This document shows, piece after piece, positions 46,106-55,721 of a stretch of DNA of 59,867 nucleotides (within the stretch, counting starts at the first letter, position 1; each line of letters starts with the position of its first letter). Source of the DNA: Gammaproteobacteria bacterium. Lineage in GTDB: Bacteria > Pseudomonadota > Gammaproteobacteria > Chromatiales > Chromatiaceae. Under the pieces are notes generated by a model that was not told where the DNA came from, made no database searches, and saw only the letters and a program-made list of their open reading frames with translations. Made by a program: the position numbers and the translations under genes. The stretch covers positions 1 through 59,867 of the forward strand of contig JAABSM010000014.1 in assembly GCA_011390365.1 (NCBI GenBank), read 5' to 3'.

Positions 46106-47088
46106 GTCAACCGGCGCAGTCTTCCGCGTGGCGGCCCGCCGCTTCTCTCGACGCCGTTCACCGGCGGGCGGAGATTCTACGCCGAATACGCCGATTTTTC
46201 GATGAGCGGGGCGTGCTGGAGGTGGACACCCCCCACCTCGGCGCCTTCGCCAATCCCGATCCCCACATCGAAAGCCTGGCCGTCGCCTGGAACGACCCCG
46301 GCGGCGCGGTGTGCCACGGTTGGCTGCATACCTCCCCGGAATTCCCCATGAAGCGGCTGCTGGCCGCCGGCTCTGGCTCCATCTACCAGGTCTGCAAGGT
46401 CTTTCGCGCCGGCGAACGGGGCCGCCTCCACAACCCCGAGTTCACCCTGCTGGAGTGGTACCGGCTTGGCTTCGATCACCACGCCTTGATGGATGAGATG
46501 GTCGAGCTGATCAACTCCTTGCTGCCGACGCCGCGTGTGGCGGAGCGGGGGAGCTACCGCGACCTCTTTCTGGAGCGGCTATCCCTTGATCCGCTTCAGG
46601 CATCAGCGGAGGAGATGAGGCAAGTCGCCTTGGCCCATGGTGTTGCGAGTGTCGAGGGGCTGGAATTGGGGCGAGACGACTTGCTCGACCTGCTCTTCAG
46701 TTACCTCATCCAGCCGCGCCTGGGACGGGATACCCTCTGCTTCGTCCACGCCTACCCCGCCAGCCAGGCCTCCCTCGCCCGATTGGAGCCAGAAGAGCCG
46801 ACGGTCGCCCGTCGCTTCGAACTCTTCATGAATGGCGTGGAACTGGCCAACGGCTTCCACGAACTGCAAGACGGGACGGAGCAGGCCGAACGATTCGCCG
46901 AAGATCTGCGCCGGCGAGAGGTGAAAGGCCAACGCCCCACCCCCGCCGATTCCCGCCTTCTCGCCGCCCTCGACCACGGCCTCCCCGACTGCGCCGGTGT
47001 CGCGCTTGGTTTGGAGCGTCTGTTGATGGTGATTATGGGGGCGGAACATATCGACGAGGTGATTGCCTTTCCCAGCGAGCGGGCTTGA
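46102..47088 (+). CDS. epmA: EF-P lysine synthetase EpmA (PoxA/GenX)
   Basis: A class II LysRS-like enzyme lacking the anticodon domain that attaches beta-lysine to EF-P. It has 328 residues with [46 protein letters not shown] (motif 2) and [12 protein letters not shown] (motif 3). The GTG start 46102 overlaps the efp stop. The frame could be opened upstream but that part is antisense-like and has no family match. Followed by a 7-bp satellite. Confidence 0.92.
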   Translation: MSQPAQSSAWRPAASLDAVHRRAEILRRIRRFFDERGVLEVDTPHLGAFANPDPHIESLAVAWNDPGGAVCHGWLHTSPEFPMKRLLAAGSGSIYQVCKVFRAGERGRLHNPEFTLLEWYRLGFDHHALMDEMVELINSLLPTPRVAERGSYRDLFLERLSLDPLQASAEEMRQVALAHGVASVEGLELGRDDLLDLLFSYLIQPRLGRDTLCFVHAYPASQASLARLEPEEPTVARRFELFMNGVELANGFHELQDGTEQAERFAEDLRRREVKGQRPTPADSRLLAALDHGLPDCAGVALGLERLLMVIMGAEHIDEVIAFPSERA

Positions 47089-47108
47089 TGAGTGATAGTG
47101 CGGAGGCG

Positions 47109-47157
47109 GAGGGGTGAGGGGTGAGGGGTGAGGGGTGAGGGGTGAGGGGTGAGGGGT
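47109..47157. repeat. 7-bp satellite, seven units
   Basis: GAGGGGT is repeated seven times without interruption, 49 bases, 20 bp after the epmA stop. A sister satellite GAGTGAT lies at 56980–57014 at the end of the ArsR gene. Such stretches change length by slippage. The rest of the 299-bp gap holds a hairpin repeat and nothing else. Confidence 0.7.
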
Positions 47158-47209
47158 GAGACATCCTTGCCTGGATGGAGCGCAGCGGAATCCGGGAGAA
47201 CGGAGGCGC

Positions 47210-47265
47210 GGAGCGCGCGGCTTGACGCGCCATGGGCGACACGCGCGAGTCAAGCCTCGCGCTCC
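47210..47265. repeat. Long hairpin repeat, copy 2
   Basis: GGAGCGCGCGGCTTGACGCG at 47210–47229 and CGAGTCAAGCCTCGCGCTCC at 47246–47265 form a stem; the same stem arms are in copy 1 at 42120–42177. Probably a dispersed, non-coding palindromic repeat family. Confidence 0.6.
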
Positions 47266-47387
47266 GGACTTTGGCGTTCTTCCTGAAACCCCGATCATCC
47301 TGTCCAAAAAATACCCTGAATAAAGCCAAAAAAGCCGACCCTATTTGCTACCCCCTACCTTCAAACTTCCAACTTCAAACTTCACAT

Positions 47388-48509
47388 TCAGTCCCCCAAA
47401 CTCGTCCCCACCATGCGCGCGCTTTCGATCCAGGGGTGATCCGGTGGCAGGAGTTTCTTGTTGCCGGCGACCTGTTCCAGGGGTACGGGCTCGGTGCCTT
47501 CGCCGCGGGCGGCGACCATTACGCCGTAGCGGCCGTCGGCGATGAGTTGGGTGCAGGCGGTGCCGAGGCGGGTGCCGAGCAGGCGGTCGGTGGCGGAGGG
47601 GGTGCCGCCCCGTTGCAGGTGGCCGAGGATGGTGACCCGGGACTCCAGGCCGGTGAGCTGCTCCAGTTGCCGCGAGAGGCGCAATGTATTGTCGGCGTAG
47701 TCCGATTCCTGTTCGGCGATTAGCGCCTTCAGCGCCTTGTGTTCGGCCTTGTCCGTGGCGTTGAGCAGATCCTGCTGAAGCTTGGCGATGCGGCTCGCTT
47801 GGTCGACGGAGAGCGCGCCCTCGGCCACCGCGACGATGCTGAAGCTCTTGCCGCTCTTGACCCGGCCGCGAATCGCCTCGGAGACCTTTTCGATGTCGTA
47901 GGGCAGCTCCGGCAGCAGGATTACGTCGGCGCCGCCGGCGATACCCGCGCCCAGCGCCAGCCAGCCGGCGCGGTGGCCCATGATCTCCACCACGATGATG
48001 CGGTGGTGGCTGTGGGCGGTGCTGTGGAGGCGGTCGATGGCGTCGGTGGCGATGCCCAGCGCGGTATCGAAGCCGAAGGTGGTGTCGGTCAGCGCCACGT
48101 CGTTGTCGATGGTCTTCGGCAGGGTGATGACGTTAAGGCCCTTCTCCTTGAGCCGCAGGGCGTTCTTTTGGGTGCCGCCGCCGCCCAGGCAGACCAGCGC
48201 ATCGAGGTGATTCGCCTCGTAGGTCTCGACGATGGCGTCGGTCATGTCCTGCCTCTTGCCGCCGATGAGCATCTTGTGGGGCTTGTCGCGGCTGGTGCCG
48301 AGGATGGTGCCGCCCTTGGTGAGGATGCCCGACAGGCTGTCTCCCTCCAGGCGCATGGTGCGGTTTTCGGTGAGGCCGCGAAAGCCGTCGCGAAAGCCGA
48401 TCACCCGCATGCCGTAGGTCCCCTGGGCTGACTTGCCGACGCCGCGTATCGCCGCGTTCAATCCCGGGCTGTCGCCCCCGGCGGTGAGAATGCCGATCTG
48501 TTTGCTCAT
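47388..48509 (-). CDS. pfkA: 6-phosphofructokinase (mixed ATP/PPi-type, group III)
   Basis: Phosphorylates fructose 6-phosphate. It has 373 residues with [45 protein letters not shown] and [14 protein letters not shown]. In this group a glycine at position 104 (GGGGT) with lysine at 124 (PKTIDND) is found in ATP-dependent members, while PPi enzymes usually have aspartate at 104. ATP use is therefore more likely, but not certain. The enzyme is longer than the E. coli one. Single gene. Confidence 0.88.
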   Translation of the reverse strand: MSKQIGILTAGGDSPGLNAAIRGVGKSAQGTYGMRVIGFRDGFRGLTENRTMRLEGDSLSGILTKGGTILGTSRDKPHKMLIGGKRQDMTDAIVETYEANHLDALVCLGGGGTQKNALRLKEKGLNVITLPKTIDNDVALTDTTFGFDTALGIATDAIDRLHSTAHSHHRIIVVEIMGHRAGWLALGAGIAGGADVILLPELPYDIEKVSEAIRGRVKSGKSFSIVAVAEGALSVDQASRIAKLQQDLLNATDKAEHKALKALIAEQESDYADNTLRLSRQLEQLTGLESRVTILGHLQRGGTPSATDRLLGTRLGTACTQLIADGRYGVMVAARGEGTEPVPLEQVAGNKKLLPPDHPWIESARMVGTSLGD

Positions 48510-48679
48510 GTCTGGATACTACCTGTGTGTGACCGAGTAGACATGAATCATACCCAAAGCCAAAGATCGGAACCACCTCGGCGCGAGGGGGGGGCAATTG
48601 TTGAGTTGACCTACGCCAGACTTGCGATCAAAGTTGTCTATGGAGCTATAAGAAAACCTATGCCGAAGGAGAAGAGAAA

Positions 48680-48901
48680 ATGAGAAAAGGTCTGTATCCC
48701 ATCATCATGGCGGCTTGCCTGGTTTCCTGGGGCTTGCCGGGTGGGGCCGTCGCGAGCGGTCATGGCGAAGCCTACTCCATCGCGCGCGGCGGGCGGCTTT
48801 ACGACAAGTAGTTCAAGGAAGAGTTGCCGGCAATGCACGTTTTCGGCGCCCAGACCGCGGCGGATGTGACCGCCCATCCGCAAACCCTGCCCAAGGAGTA
48901 G
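48680..48901 (+). pseudogene. Truncated secreted c-type-cytochrome-like pseudogene with in-frame TAG
   Basis: A 74-codon frame behind GAAGGAGAAGAG. It starts MRKGLYPIIMAACLVSWGLP, a signal peptide, and reads IARGGRLYDK before a TAG at 48809–48811, then FKEELPAM and a second TAG. GGxLYDKWxK is a start motif of secreted multihaem or single-haem c-type cytochromes, so TAG probably replaces TGG (Trp). No CxxCH follows. I read it as a dead remnant rather than pyrrolysine use. Confidence 0.55.
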
Positions 48902-48916
48902 TGCGGGGCATACGAT

Positions 48917-48952
48917 CGCGGTCGCGCTTCTCCAGCGGCAAGTGCGACCGCG
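48917..48952. terminator. Strong hairpin between the cytochrome remnant and speA
   Basis: CGCGGTCGCGCTT (48917–48929) pairs with AAGTGCGACCGCG (48940–48952) around a 10-base loop, with one G–T pair. It lies between two convergent units and could end transcription of speA. No T-run. Confidence 0.5.
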
Positions 48953-48959
48953 GCCGGGA

Positions 48960-50846
48960 TCACTCCTCCAGGTAGGTGTACCCCTCCAACCCCTGGCGCA
49001 ACTCCTCCAGCCAGGCCTCGCGACGGGCGTCATCCTTGACCGTGCGCCGGAGTTTGCCGCGGTAGGTCTCAAGGATCGCCTTGGGGTCGAAGTGGATGTA
49101 CTCCAGCAGCTCGTCCACCTGGTCGCCGTGTTCCGGTTCGCTGAGCTCGGGGCGGCCGTTGTCGTCGATGACGACATTGATGGCGTTGGCGTCGCCGAAC
49201 AGATTGTGGATGTCGCCAAGGATCTCCTGGTAGGCGCCGACCAGAAACATCCCGAGCAGGTAGTTCTCGTCCTTCTCCAGTTCATGGATGGGCAGGGTGG
49301 TCTCGACCCCGTCCTGATCGATGTAGTGGCGGATGCGTCCGTCGGAGTCGCAGGTCAGATCGTGGATGGTGGCGTTGCGGGTGGGCGCCTCGTTGAGGCG
49401 TTGCAGGGGCATCACCGGGAAGACGTGGTCGATGGCCCAGGTGTCGGGCATCGACTGGAACACCGAGAAGTTGCAGAAGATCTTGTCGGCGAGCTGTTCG
49501 TTGAGTTCGTCGAAGAGGGCGCGATGGCGGGATGAGGCGGGGCGCAACGCCGGGATCAGGCGTCGGCACAGGCCGAAGAAGAGCCCCTCCGCCAGCGCCC
49601 GTTCATGCAGGCCGATGATGCCCTGCTCGAACAGCATCAGCGCCTCGTCCAGGTCTTGCTTGGCCTCCTGGTAGAGCTCGGTGGGGGTCGCCTCGCCGAT
49701 GCGTTCCAGGTTCTCGCGCAGCCGCTCCAGGGTGGGGTGGGGGTCGTCCAGGTCGGGCAGGCCGTTGGGGTTGAGGTCGGGCGCCGCCTCGCTCTCCACC
49801 ACGTTGGTGATCAGCACCGCGTGATGGGCGGTAAGGGCGCGCCCCGATTCGCTGAAGATGTCCGGATGCGGCAGGTCCTCCTCGTCGCACAGCCGCTGCA
49901 AGCCCTCCACCACCTCCTGGGCGTAGAGATGGGGGGAGTAGTTGACCGAGCAGTAGTGACGGGTGCCAGTGCCCTCGTAGTCCACGCCCAGGCCGCCGCC
50001 GACATCCACCACCTTGATCGGCAGCCCCAGGGCGAGCATCTGCGAGTAGAAGCGGGCGACCTCGGCCATGGCGTGGCGGATATCGCGAATGTTGGGGATC
50101 TGCGAGCCGATGTGGCTGTGCAGCAGTTGCAGGCAGTGCAGCTTGTCGGCGTCGCGCAGCTTGCCCACCAGCTCCAGCAGCTGGCCGGCGGAGAGGCCGA
50201 ATTTGGATTTGATGCCGCCGCTGTCCTGCCATTTGCCGGAGGGCACGTAGGCGAGGCGCATGCGCACCCCGAGCAGGGGTTCGATGCCCAGGTCCGCCGC
50301 CTCCTGAAGCACCAGGTCGATCTCCGAGGGTTTCTCCAGCACGATGTAGAGACGATCCACCAGACGGCTGCCGATCAGTGCGATGCGGATGTACTCCCGA
50401 TCCTTGTAGCCGTTGCACACCACCACCCCATCGTCGCCAGCTTGTCCCAGTACCGCCATCAGCTCCGACTTGCTGCCCGCCTCCAGGCCGACGCAGCCGC
50501 GTTCGCTGGCGGCGATCTCTTCCACCACGCTGCGCTGCTGGTTGACCTTGATCGGGTAGACCACGGTATAGCGGCCCTGATATTCGGCGGCGGCGATGGC
50601 CTCCTGAAAGGCGTCGCAGACCTTGTCGATGCGGTCGTGGATGATGTCCATGAAGCGCACCAGTACCGGCCAGTCCAGGCCCGCCCGGCGGATCGACTCG
50701 CTCAGCTCGGCAAGGTCCACGCTGGCCGAATCATCGCCGCGGGGGTGCACCCGCAGGTGGCCCAGCTCGGGATCGATGGAGAAGTAACCGTTTCCCCAGC
50801 GGTCTACGGCGTAGGTCTGGTGTTGGGTGCGGCGCATTGGGCTCAT
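48960..50846 (-). CDS. speA: Biosynthetic arginine decarboxylase
   Basis: PLP enzyme that turns arginine into agmatine for polyamine synthesis. It has 628 residues with the PLP lysine in VVYPIKVNQQRSVVEE, GLEAGSKSELMAV and DVGGGLGVDYEGTGT. The C-terminal part EYIHFDPKAILETYRGKLRRTV is typical. Overlaps the upstream PDC-sensor gene by 4 bp, a coupling worth noting. Confidence 0.96.
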   Translation of the reverse strand: MSPMRRTQHQTYAVDRWGNGYFSIDPELGHLRVHPRGDDSASVDLAELSESIRRAGLDWPVLVRFMDIIHDRIDKVCDAFQEAIAAAEYQGRYTVVYPIKVNQQRSVVEEIAASERGCVGLEAGSKSELMAVLGQAGDDGVVVCNGYKDREYIRIALIGSRLVDRLYIVLEKPSEIDLVLQEAADLGIEPLLGVRMRLAYVPSGKWQDSGGIKSKFGLSAGQLLELVGKLRDADKLHCLQLLHSHIGSQIPNIRDIRHAMAEVARFYSQMLALGLPIKVVDVGGGLGVDYEGTGTRHYCSVNYSPHLYAQEVVEGLQRLCDEEDLPHPDIFSESGRALTAHHAVLITNVVESEAAPDLNPNGLPDLDDPHPTLERLRENLERIGEATPTELYQEAKQDLDEALMLFEQGIIGLHERALAEGLFFGLCRRLIPALRPASSRHRALFDELNEQLADKIFCNFSVFQSMPDTWAIDHVFPVMPLQRLNEAPTRNATIHDLTCDSDGRIRHYIDQDGVETTLPIHELEKDENYLLGMFLVGAYQEILGDIHNLFGDANAINVVIDDNGRPELSEPEHGDQVDELLEYIHFDPKAILETYRGKLRRTVKDDARREAWLEELRQGLEGYTYLEE

Positions 50847-51832
50847 TCGGACTCTCCGTTGTTACGGGTCTTGCATTTGCGGTCGTCGTCGACCAGTTCG
50901 CCGAGCCAGAAGGAGAGGCTCTTGTCGATGAATTCGGCGACCGGCATGTAATGGGAGCCGTCGCAGGAGAAGGTGAGTCCGAGCATGCCGTTCATGATGT
51001 TGATCGAGGCGGAGCGCAGATAGACCGTCTCGTCGGCGAAGCGCAAATCCCGCAATTGCGCAAAAACGGCGCGGATTTGTCGCGGCGTTATCTTGGCCTC
51101 GCTCGGATAGGGATGCATCGGATAGTAGAGGGTGAGATCCGGGTCGACGATCTCATCCACCGCGTGAATGCGATAATTATAGGGGTCATCCAGCAACCAG
51201 AAGGAGCAGCGCCCGCTGGAGAAGTGAATCTTGGCATGAAACACGCCGTGCTCCACCAGCAGTCGGTAGATGGTCTCCAGCGCCAGGTCGATATGCTCGT
51301 CCATGCGGGAGGTTGCGCGCTGCTGCATGAACAGGGTGCCGCGTACCGCCGGATCGCCGCGGTATTGCTGGTAGTTGGTATCCGGCGCGGTCAGCTTGGC
51401 GTCGGCGAGCAGCGTCGACATCGCGAAGTCGGCGGCGATGAAGCCCAGCAGCTCTCCTTCCCGGCGCACCGCTTGCAGGGCGGTGACGCACTGTTCGCCG
51501 GTGAGCATGTTCTCGTAGACGGACGATAGCATCACGCCCTTGAACGGCAGATTGTTCTTCAGGTAGGGGCGGTTGGAGAGGTCCCGCCCGCGCCACTCCC
51601 GGTCGACGCCGTCGCGCCCCACCAGCGACGAGATCTCCCGTCCTTCCAGGTCCCAGGCATAGAGGTTGGCGCAGTTGGGGATCGTCTGGATGTGCCCGGC
51701 CAGGATGGCGTCGATGCGGTCGGCGTCGGGCCAGACCGTGGCGCACTCCCGCGCCAGGCCGGAGAGGGGATCGCCGATGGTTGCGGCCAGCGCCGCCTTC
51801 TTCTCCAGAACGTGTTGTTGCAAGGTCGCCAT
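50843..51832 (-). CDS. PDC/Cache-sensor-like protein coupled to speA
   Basis: A 329-residue protein. The first 150 residues resemble a PDC/Cache sensing domain (PNCANLYAWDLEGREISSLVG, RGRDLSNRPYLKNNLPFKGVMLS), with no membrane segment in front of it, which is unusual because such domains are normally extracytoplasmic. The C-terminal 180 residues contain no known output domain. Its stop overlaps the speA start by 4 bp, so it is probably translated with speA and may sense a polyamine-related ligand. Function unknown. Confidence 0.6.
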   Translation of the reverse strand: MATLQQHVLEKKAALAATIGDPLSGLARECATVWPDADRIDAILAGHIQTIPNCANLYAWDLEGREISSLVGRDGVDREWRGRDLSNRPYLKNNLPFKGVMLSSVYENMLTGEQCVTALQAVRREGELLGFIAADFAMSTLLADAKLTAPDTNYQQYRGDPAVRGTLFMQQRATSRMDEHIDLALETIYRLLVEHGVFHAKIHFSSGRCSFWLLDDPYNYRIHAVDEIVDPDLTLYYPMHPYPSEAKITPRQIRAVFAQLRDLRFADETVYLRSASINIMNGMLGLTFSCDGSHYMPVAEFIDKSLSFWLGELVDDDRKCKTRNNGESE

Positions 51833-51965
51833 GTTTTTTCGTTGGTTCTTATGCGGGTTGGGGTCCGTGGGGACGGGATCGGAATCGAGAGGCGTGGCAT
51901 TTTACACCCATGGGGCGGGTAGCCGGCGATGATTTTTTTTGCCTTTGCGCGGCCCGTCACCCCAT

Positions 51966-51996
51966 TTGACCCCGACCCGACGAAAGCGTGTACAAT
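51966..51996 (+). promoter_or_regulatory. Candidate hemE promoter
   Basis: TTGACC (51966–51971) and TACAAT (51991–51996) lie 19 bases apart, longer than optimal, about 70 bp before hemE. It could be used with a bend or activator. Confidence 0.4.
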
Positions 51997-52068
51997 CGGC
52001 GGCAAAGATGCCGTGATCCCGCCTTGCGCGAGATCCATACACCTGAAGAGCACCCCAAGGAATCCATC

Positions 52069-53133
52069 GTGTCCGAATTGAAGAACGACCGCCTGCTGCG
52101 CGCCCTGCTGCGCCAGAATGTTGATGTAACCCCGGTATGGATGATGCGACAGGCGGGGCGCTATCTGCCCGAGTATCGCGAGACCCGGGCCAAGGCGGGC
52201 AGTTTCATGGACCTCTGCCGTAATCCCCAGCTGGCCTGCGAGGTGACCCTTCAGCCGCTGGAGCGGTTCCCCCTCGACGCGGCGATCCTCTTTTCGGATA
52301 TCCTCACCATCCCCGACGCCATGGGGTTGGGGCTCTACTTCTCCGAGGGCGAGGGACCCAAATTCGCACGCCCGGTGCGGGACGAGGCGGCGGTCAAGGC
52401 CCTGGGCGTGCCCGATCCGGAACAGGAGCTGGATTACGTCATGGACGCGGTACGGGTGATCCGCGGCGAACTCGACGGCAGCGTGCCGCTGATCGGCTTC
52501 TCCGGCAGCCCCTGGACCCTCGCCACCTACATGGTCGAGGGCGGCGGCACCAAGAACTTCGCCCTCTCCAAGGGGATGATGTTCGAACGCCCGGATCTCA
52601 TGCACCAGATGCTCGACAAGCTGGCCGCCGCCGTTACCGCCTACCTCAACGGCCAAGTCGCGGCGGGCGCCCAGGCGCTGATGATCTTCGACACCTGGGG
52701 CGGGGTCTTGAGCCCCCGCGACTACGAACTCTTCTCCCTCGCCTACATGCGCAAGATCGTCGCCGGACTGACCCGGGAGAGCGATGGCCGCAGGGTGCCG
52801 GTGGTGCTGTTCACCAAGAACGGCGGCCAATGGTTGCCGCAAATGGCGGAGAGCGGCGCGGATGCCCTGGGCGTCGACTGGACCACCGACCTCGCCGACG
52901 CCCGCGTGGCGGTGCGCGACAAGGTGGCGCTGCAAGGCAATGTCGACCCCTGCATCCTCTACGCCTCGCCGGAGCGCATTCGCGACGAGGTGGGACGGGT
53001 GCTCAACAGTTACGGTAGCGGCCCTGGCCACGTCTTCAATCTCGGCCACGGCATTCACCCCAACGTCGACCCCGACCACGCCGCGGTGTTGGTGGAGGCG
53101 GTTCACGAGCTGAGCAAGCCGTACCATCAGTAG
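52069..53133 (+). CDS. hemE: Uroporphyrinogen decarboxylase
   Basis: Heme-pathway enzyme that removes four carboxyls from uroporphyrinogen III. It has 354 residues from GTG 52069. [17 protein letters not shown] holds the catalytic arginine region, with [15 protein letters not shown] and [19 protein letters not shown]. The GTG follows CCAAGGAATCC; the preceding open codons lack family match. Single gene before the two-component operon. Confidence 0.96.
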   Translation: MSELKNDRLLRALLRQNVDVTPVWMMRQAGRYLPEYRETRAKAGSFMDLCRNPQLACEVTLQPLERFPLDAAILFSDILTIPDAMGLGLYFSEGEGPKFARPVRDEAAVKALGVPDPEQELDYVMDAVRVIRGELDGSVPLIGFSGSPWTLATYMVEGGGTKNFALSKGMMFERPDLMHQMLDKLAAAVTAYLNGQVAAGAQALMIFDTWGGVLSPRDYELFSLAYMRKIVAGLTRESDGRRVPVVLFTKNGGQWLPQMAESGADALGVDWTTDLADARVAVRDKVALQGNVDPCILYASPERIRDEVGRVLNSYGSGPGHVFNLGHGIHPNVDPDHAAVLVEAVHELSKPYHQ

Positions 53134-53150
53134 ATTCGATAGAATTCCTG

Positions 53151-53183
53151 AGGACTGCCAGTCCGTCAAGGACTGGCAGTCCT
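53151..53183. terminator. 14-bp perfect hairpin after hemE
   Basis: AGGACTGCCAGTCC (53151–53164) pairs fully with GGACTGGCAGTCCT (53170–53183) around GTCAA, 18 bp after hemE. No T-run follows, but it is a plausible stop. A related sequence, AGGAGTGCCAGTCCGCG, lies before larC at about 39193. The rest of the 278-bp gap shows nothing clear. Confidence 0.5.
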
Positions 53184-53411
53184 GAGATACTCCAGGGTAC
53201 TTCGATATCCCGGGTTTCGCTGCGCTTCATCGGGCTACACTGCCTCCCCTGGGAGCGTTGACCTCCCGGTCACCCAATCGCCGATGCCGCAGGCGAGGCG
53301 AAGCTGGGGTTGTACAAAAAACGAGGAGCCCGACGCTCCCGAGGCATGTTGATACCAATTATGGTGTTTTCTACCCTGGAAATAGCCTGAACCAATGCAA
53401 TCGCCCCAACC

Positions 53412-55721
53412 GTGAACTTCCGCACCCAGCTCCTGCTCTTCTTCTTCCTGTTCGGCTTTCTGCCGTTGCTGTTCGCGGTCGCCATCAATCTGCCGCTGGT
53501 GCTCGAGCGCACCGAGCTCTTTTACCACAAGGCCCACTTGCAGAATCTGCGCGCCGATTTTCGGGATCTCGACCAGCACATCGCCGGTCGTCAGGAGATG
53601 GCGCGTCTGCTTGCCAAGCTGCCGGAGCCAGGCGCCATGCTGGGCCAGGATATCAACGCCAACGCCAACGACATCGACATGGCCCGCGCCCGCTACACCG
53701 CCTGGGTCAATGGCATCCTCGCCGAGCAGCAGGATATCGTGCAAATCATCTTCTTTGGCGACAACGGCGAGGAGCGCTTCTGGCTGGAGCGGGACGAGGA
53801 GGGGGGCTGGATGCCGACTACCCATCTGCTCGGCGCGCCACCCGACGATTTCGTCGATCGCGCCCTGCAATTGCAGCCGGGGGAGGTGATGGTGAGTCCC
53901 ATCGCCATCGACTCGCAAGCGGGGCAGAGGGATCCGCGCCGCTTCATGACCATGCGTCTGATCAGCCCGGTGATGTCGCTGGAGTCGTCGCAACCGGTGG
54001 GGGCGGTGGTGATTCACATCGATGTCGGCGGCATGGCCCGCTTTTATCGCAATACCCTGTGGGTGCATGACGATGGACGTTTTCTCGAACATGCCGGGCC
54101 GGACGCCCCCCGGGGCGAGGCCTTCGTTCGTTACCCGGGGCTGCGCGAGCTGTTCACCGATAACAAGCCGGCGTTGTGGGAGGAGGGCGGCCAGCGGGTG
54201 ATGTGGATCCCCATGTTTCGTACCGAGCGCTCCGGGCCGCTGTGGGTCGGGCGACCGGTGGACCCCTCGCCGCTGGCGGAGTTTCGCAACGCCCTGGTGC
54301 TGCGGGTGATGAGCATCGTGCTGTTGCTGGTGATCGCCATCTGGCTGGCGGCGCGCTGGTTCGCCCACCGTGCCGATCATCTCAGCCACGAATTGACCGA
54401 CGGCATCCGCCGCGTGGTGGAGAAGGGCGAACCGGTTACCTTCGGCTGGCGCCGCCCGCGGGAGCTCAAGGAGCTGGGAGAGAACCTGTCGCGGCTGGCC
54501 CTGGAGCATAACGGCAATATCCAGGAGTTGCAGGCGCGTACCCGCGAGCTGGAGGCCTCCAACCGCTACAAGTCGGAATTTCTCGCCAACGTCAGCCACG
54601 AACTGCGCACCCCCCTCAACTCGATCCTGCTGCTGTCGAAGATGCTCGCCGACGAGGATAGTGGCCTGCCCCGGGAGGCGGCCCAGCAGGCCTGGGTGAT
54701 CAATGAGGCGGGACGGGATCTGCGCGCCCTGATCGACAACATCCTCGACCTCTCCCGCATCGAGGCGCGCAAGACCAACTTCAATCTCGACCTGGTCGAC
54801 CTGCCGGCGCTGATCGAGGAGCTGGCGACGATGATGACGCCCCAGTTCGACGCCAAGGAGTTGCCGTTGCGGGTGGAGATCAATGGCGACGCGCCGCGCC
54901 AGATCTACAGCGACGGCGACAAGGTGCGCCAGGTGCTCAAGAACTTCCTCTCCAACGCGGTCAAGTTCACCCGCCATGGCGAGGTCCGGCTGGTGCTGCG
55001 CGGCGCCCATGAGACCAAGGCCTGCGACTGCGCGGTGCGCATCGAGGTGATCGACACCGGCATCGGCATCCCCCATGCCAAGCATCAACGGATCTTCGAG
55101 GCCTTTCGCCAGGCCGACGGCTCCACCAGCCGACGCTACGGCGGCACCGGCCTGGGGCTCGCCATCAGCCGCCAACTGGCGCGGCTGCTGGGGGGCGAGA
55201 TCGAACTTGTCAGCCGCGAGGGGCAGGGCTCCACCTTCGCCCTGCTGCTGCCTCGGGAGTTCGATCGTGAGCGGGTGGACGAGGAGCAGATCTTCGAGGA
55301 GGGGAGCGGCGAACCGGAGGAGCAACAGCGGGTGCCGGACGAGAAGGGGAGGTTTCAGGGGGTCAACCTGCTGCTCGTCGACGACGACGTCCAGAGCCTG
55401 CTCGCCCTGACGCCGCTGCTGGAGTCCTGGGGGGTCGCCGTCCACGCCGCTGGCGACGGTGATGAGGCGCTGGAGATCTTCGACGACGAAGAGCGGATCG
55501 ACCTGGTGTTGATCGACATCATGATGCCGGATCTCGACGGCTGTGATACGATCACCAGGATAACGGAAAGGGCGCCGGGTATTCCGACCATCGCCATGGC
55601 CCTCTCCGAAACGGCGTCGCGGCAATGCGAGGTGCTCGGAAAACTGGGCGACGCAGTAATCCGCAAGCCGGTTGACCCCGATGAATTGCTGGAGAAACTA
55701 CAACAATACACTGTGAAATGA
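53412..55721 (+). CDS. Hybrid histidine kinase with extracytoplasmic sensor and receiver
   Basis: A 769-residue membrane sensor kinase from a GTG start. A membrane helix at about residues 6–28, a periplasmic domain to about 295, a second helix about 297–315, a HAMP-like linker and coiled coil, then HisKA with His396 in NVSHELRTPLN, HATPase_c motifs (DTGIGIP, GGTGLGLAIS) and a C-terminal receiver. The receiver aspartate is in LVLIDIMMPDLDG, the lysine in RKPVD. The second gene overlaps by 4 bp. The ligand is unknown. Confidence 0.85.
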   Translation: MNFRTQLLLFFFLFGFLPLLFAVAINLPLVLERTELFYHKAHLQNLRADFRDLDQHIAGRQEMARLLAKLPEPGAMLGQDINANANDIDMARARYTAWVNGILAEQQDIVQIIFFGDNGEERFWLERDEEGGWMPTTHLLGAPPDDFVDRALQLQPGEVMVSPIAIDSQAGQRDPRRFMTMRLISPVMSLESSQPVGAVVIHIDVGGMARFYRNTLWVHDDGRFLEHAGPDAPRGEAFVRYPGLRELFTDNKPALWEEGGQRVMWIPMFRTERSGPLWVGRPVDPSPLAEFRNALVLRVMSIVLLLVIAIWLAARWFAHRADHLSHELTDGIRRVVEKGEPVTFGWRRPRELKELGENLSRLALEHNGNIQELQARTRELEASNRYKSEFLANVSHELRTPLNSILLLSKMLADEDSGLPREAAQQAWVINEAGRDLRALIDNILDLSRIEARKTNFNLDLVDLPALIEELATMMTPQFDAKELPLRVEINGDAPRQIYSDGDKVRQVLKNFLSNAVKFTRHGEVRLVLRGAHETKACDCAVRIEVIDTGIGIPHAKHQRIFEAFRQADGSTSRRYGGTGLGLAISRQLARLLGGEIELVSREGQGSTFALLLPREFDRERVDEEQIFEEGSGEPEEQQRVPDEKGRFQGVNLLLVDDDVQSLLALTPLLESWGVAVHAAGDGDEALEIFDDEERIDLVLIDIMMPDLDGCDTITRITERAPGIPTIAMALSETASRQCEVLGKLGDAVIRKPVDPDELLEKLQQYTVK

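Noticed and set aside
47388-48509. Calling pfkA a PPi-dependent enzyme
   Set aside because: The residue at the 104-equivalent position looks like glycine rather than the aspartate of PPi enzymes.
48809-48811. TAG read as pyrrolysine
   Set aside because: No pylT-like gene or methylamine gene is seen; the codon replaces a conserved tryptophan and a second TAG follows.
49605-50951. A 448-residue plus-strand protein
   Set aside because: Antisense to speA with no family features.
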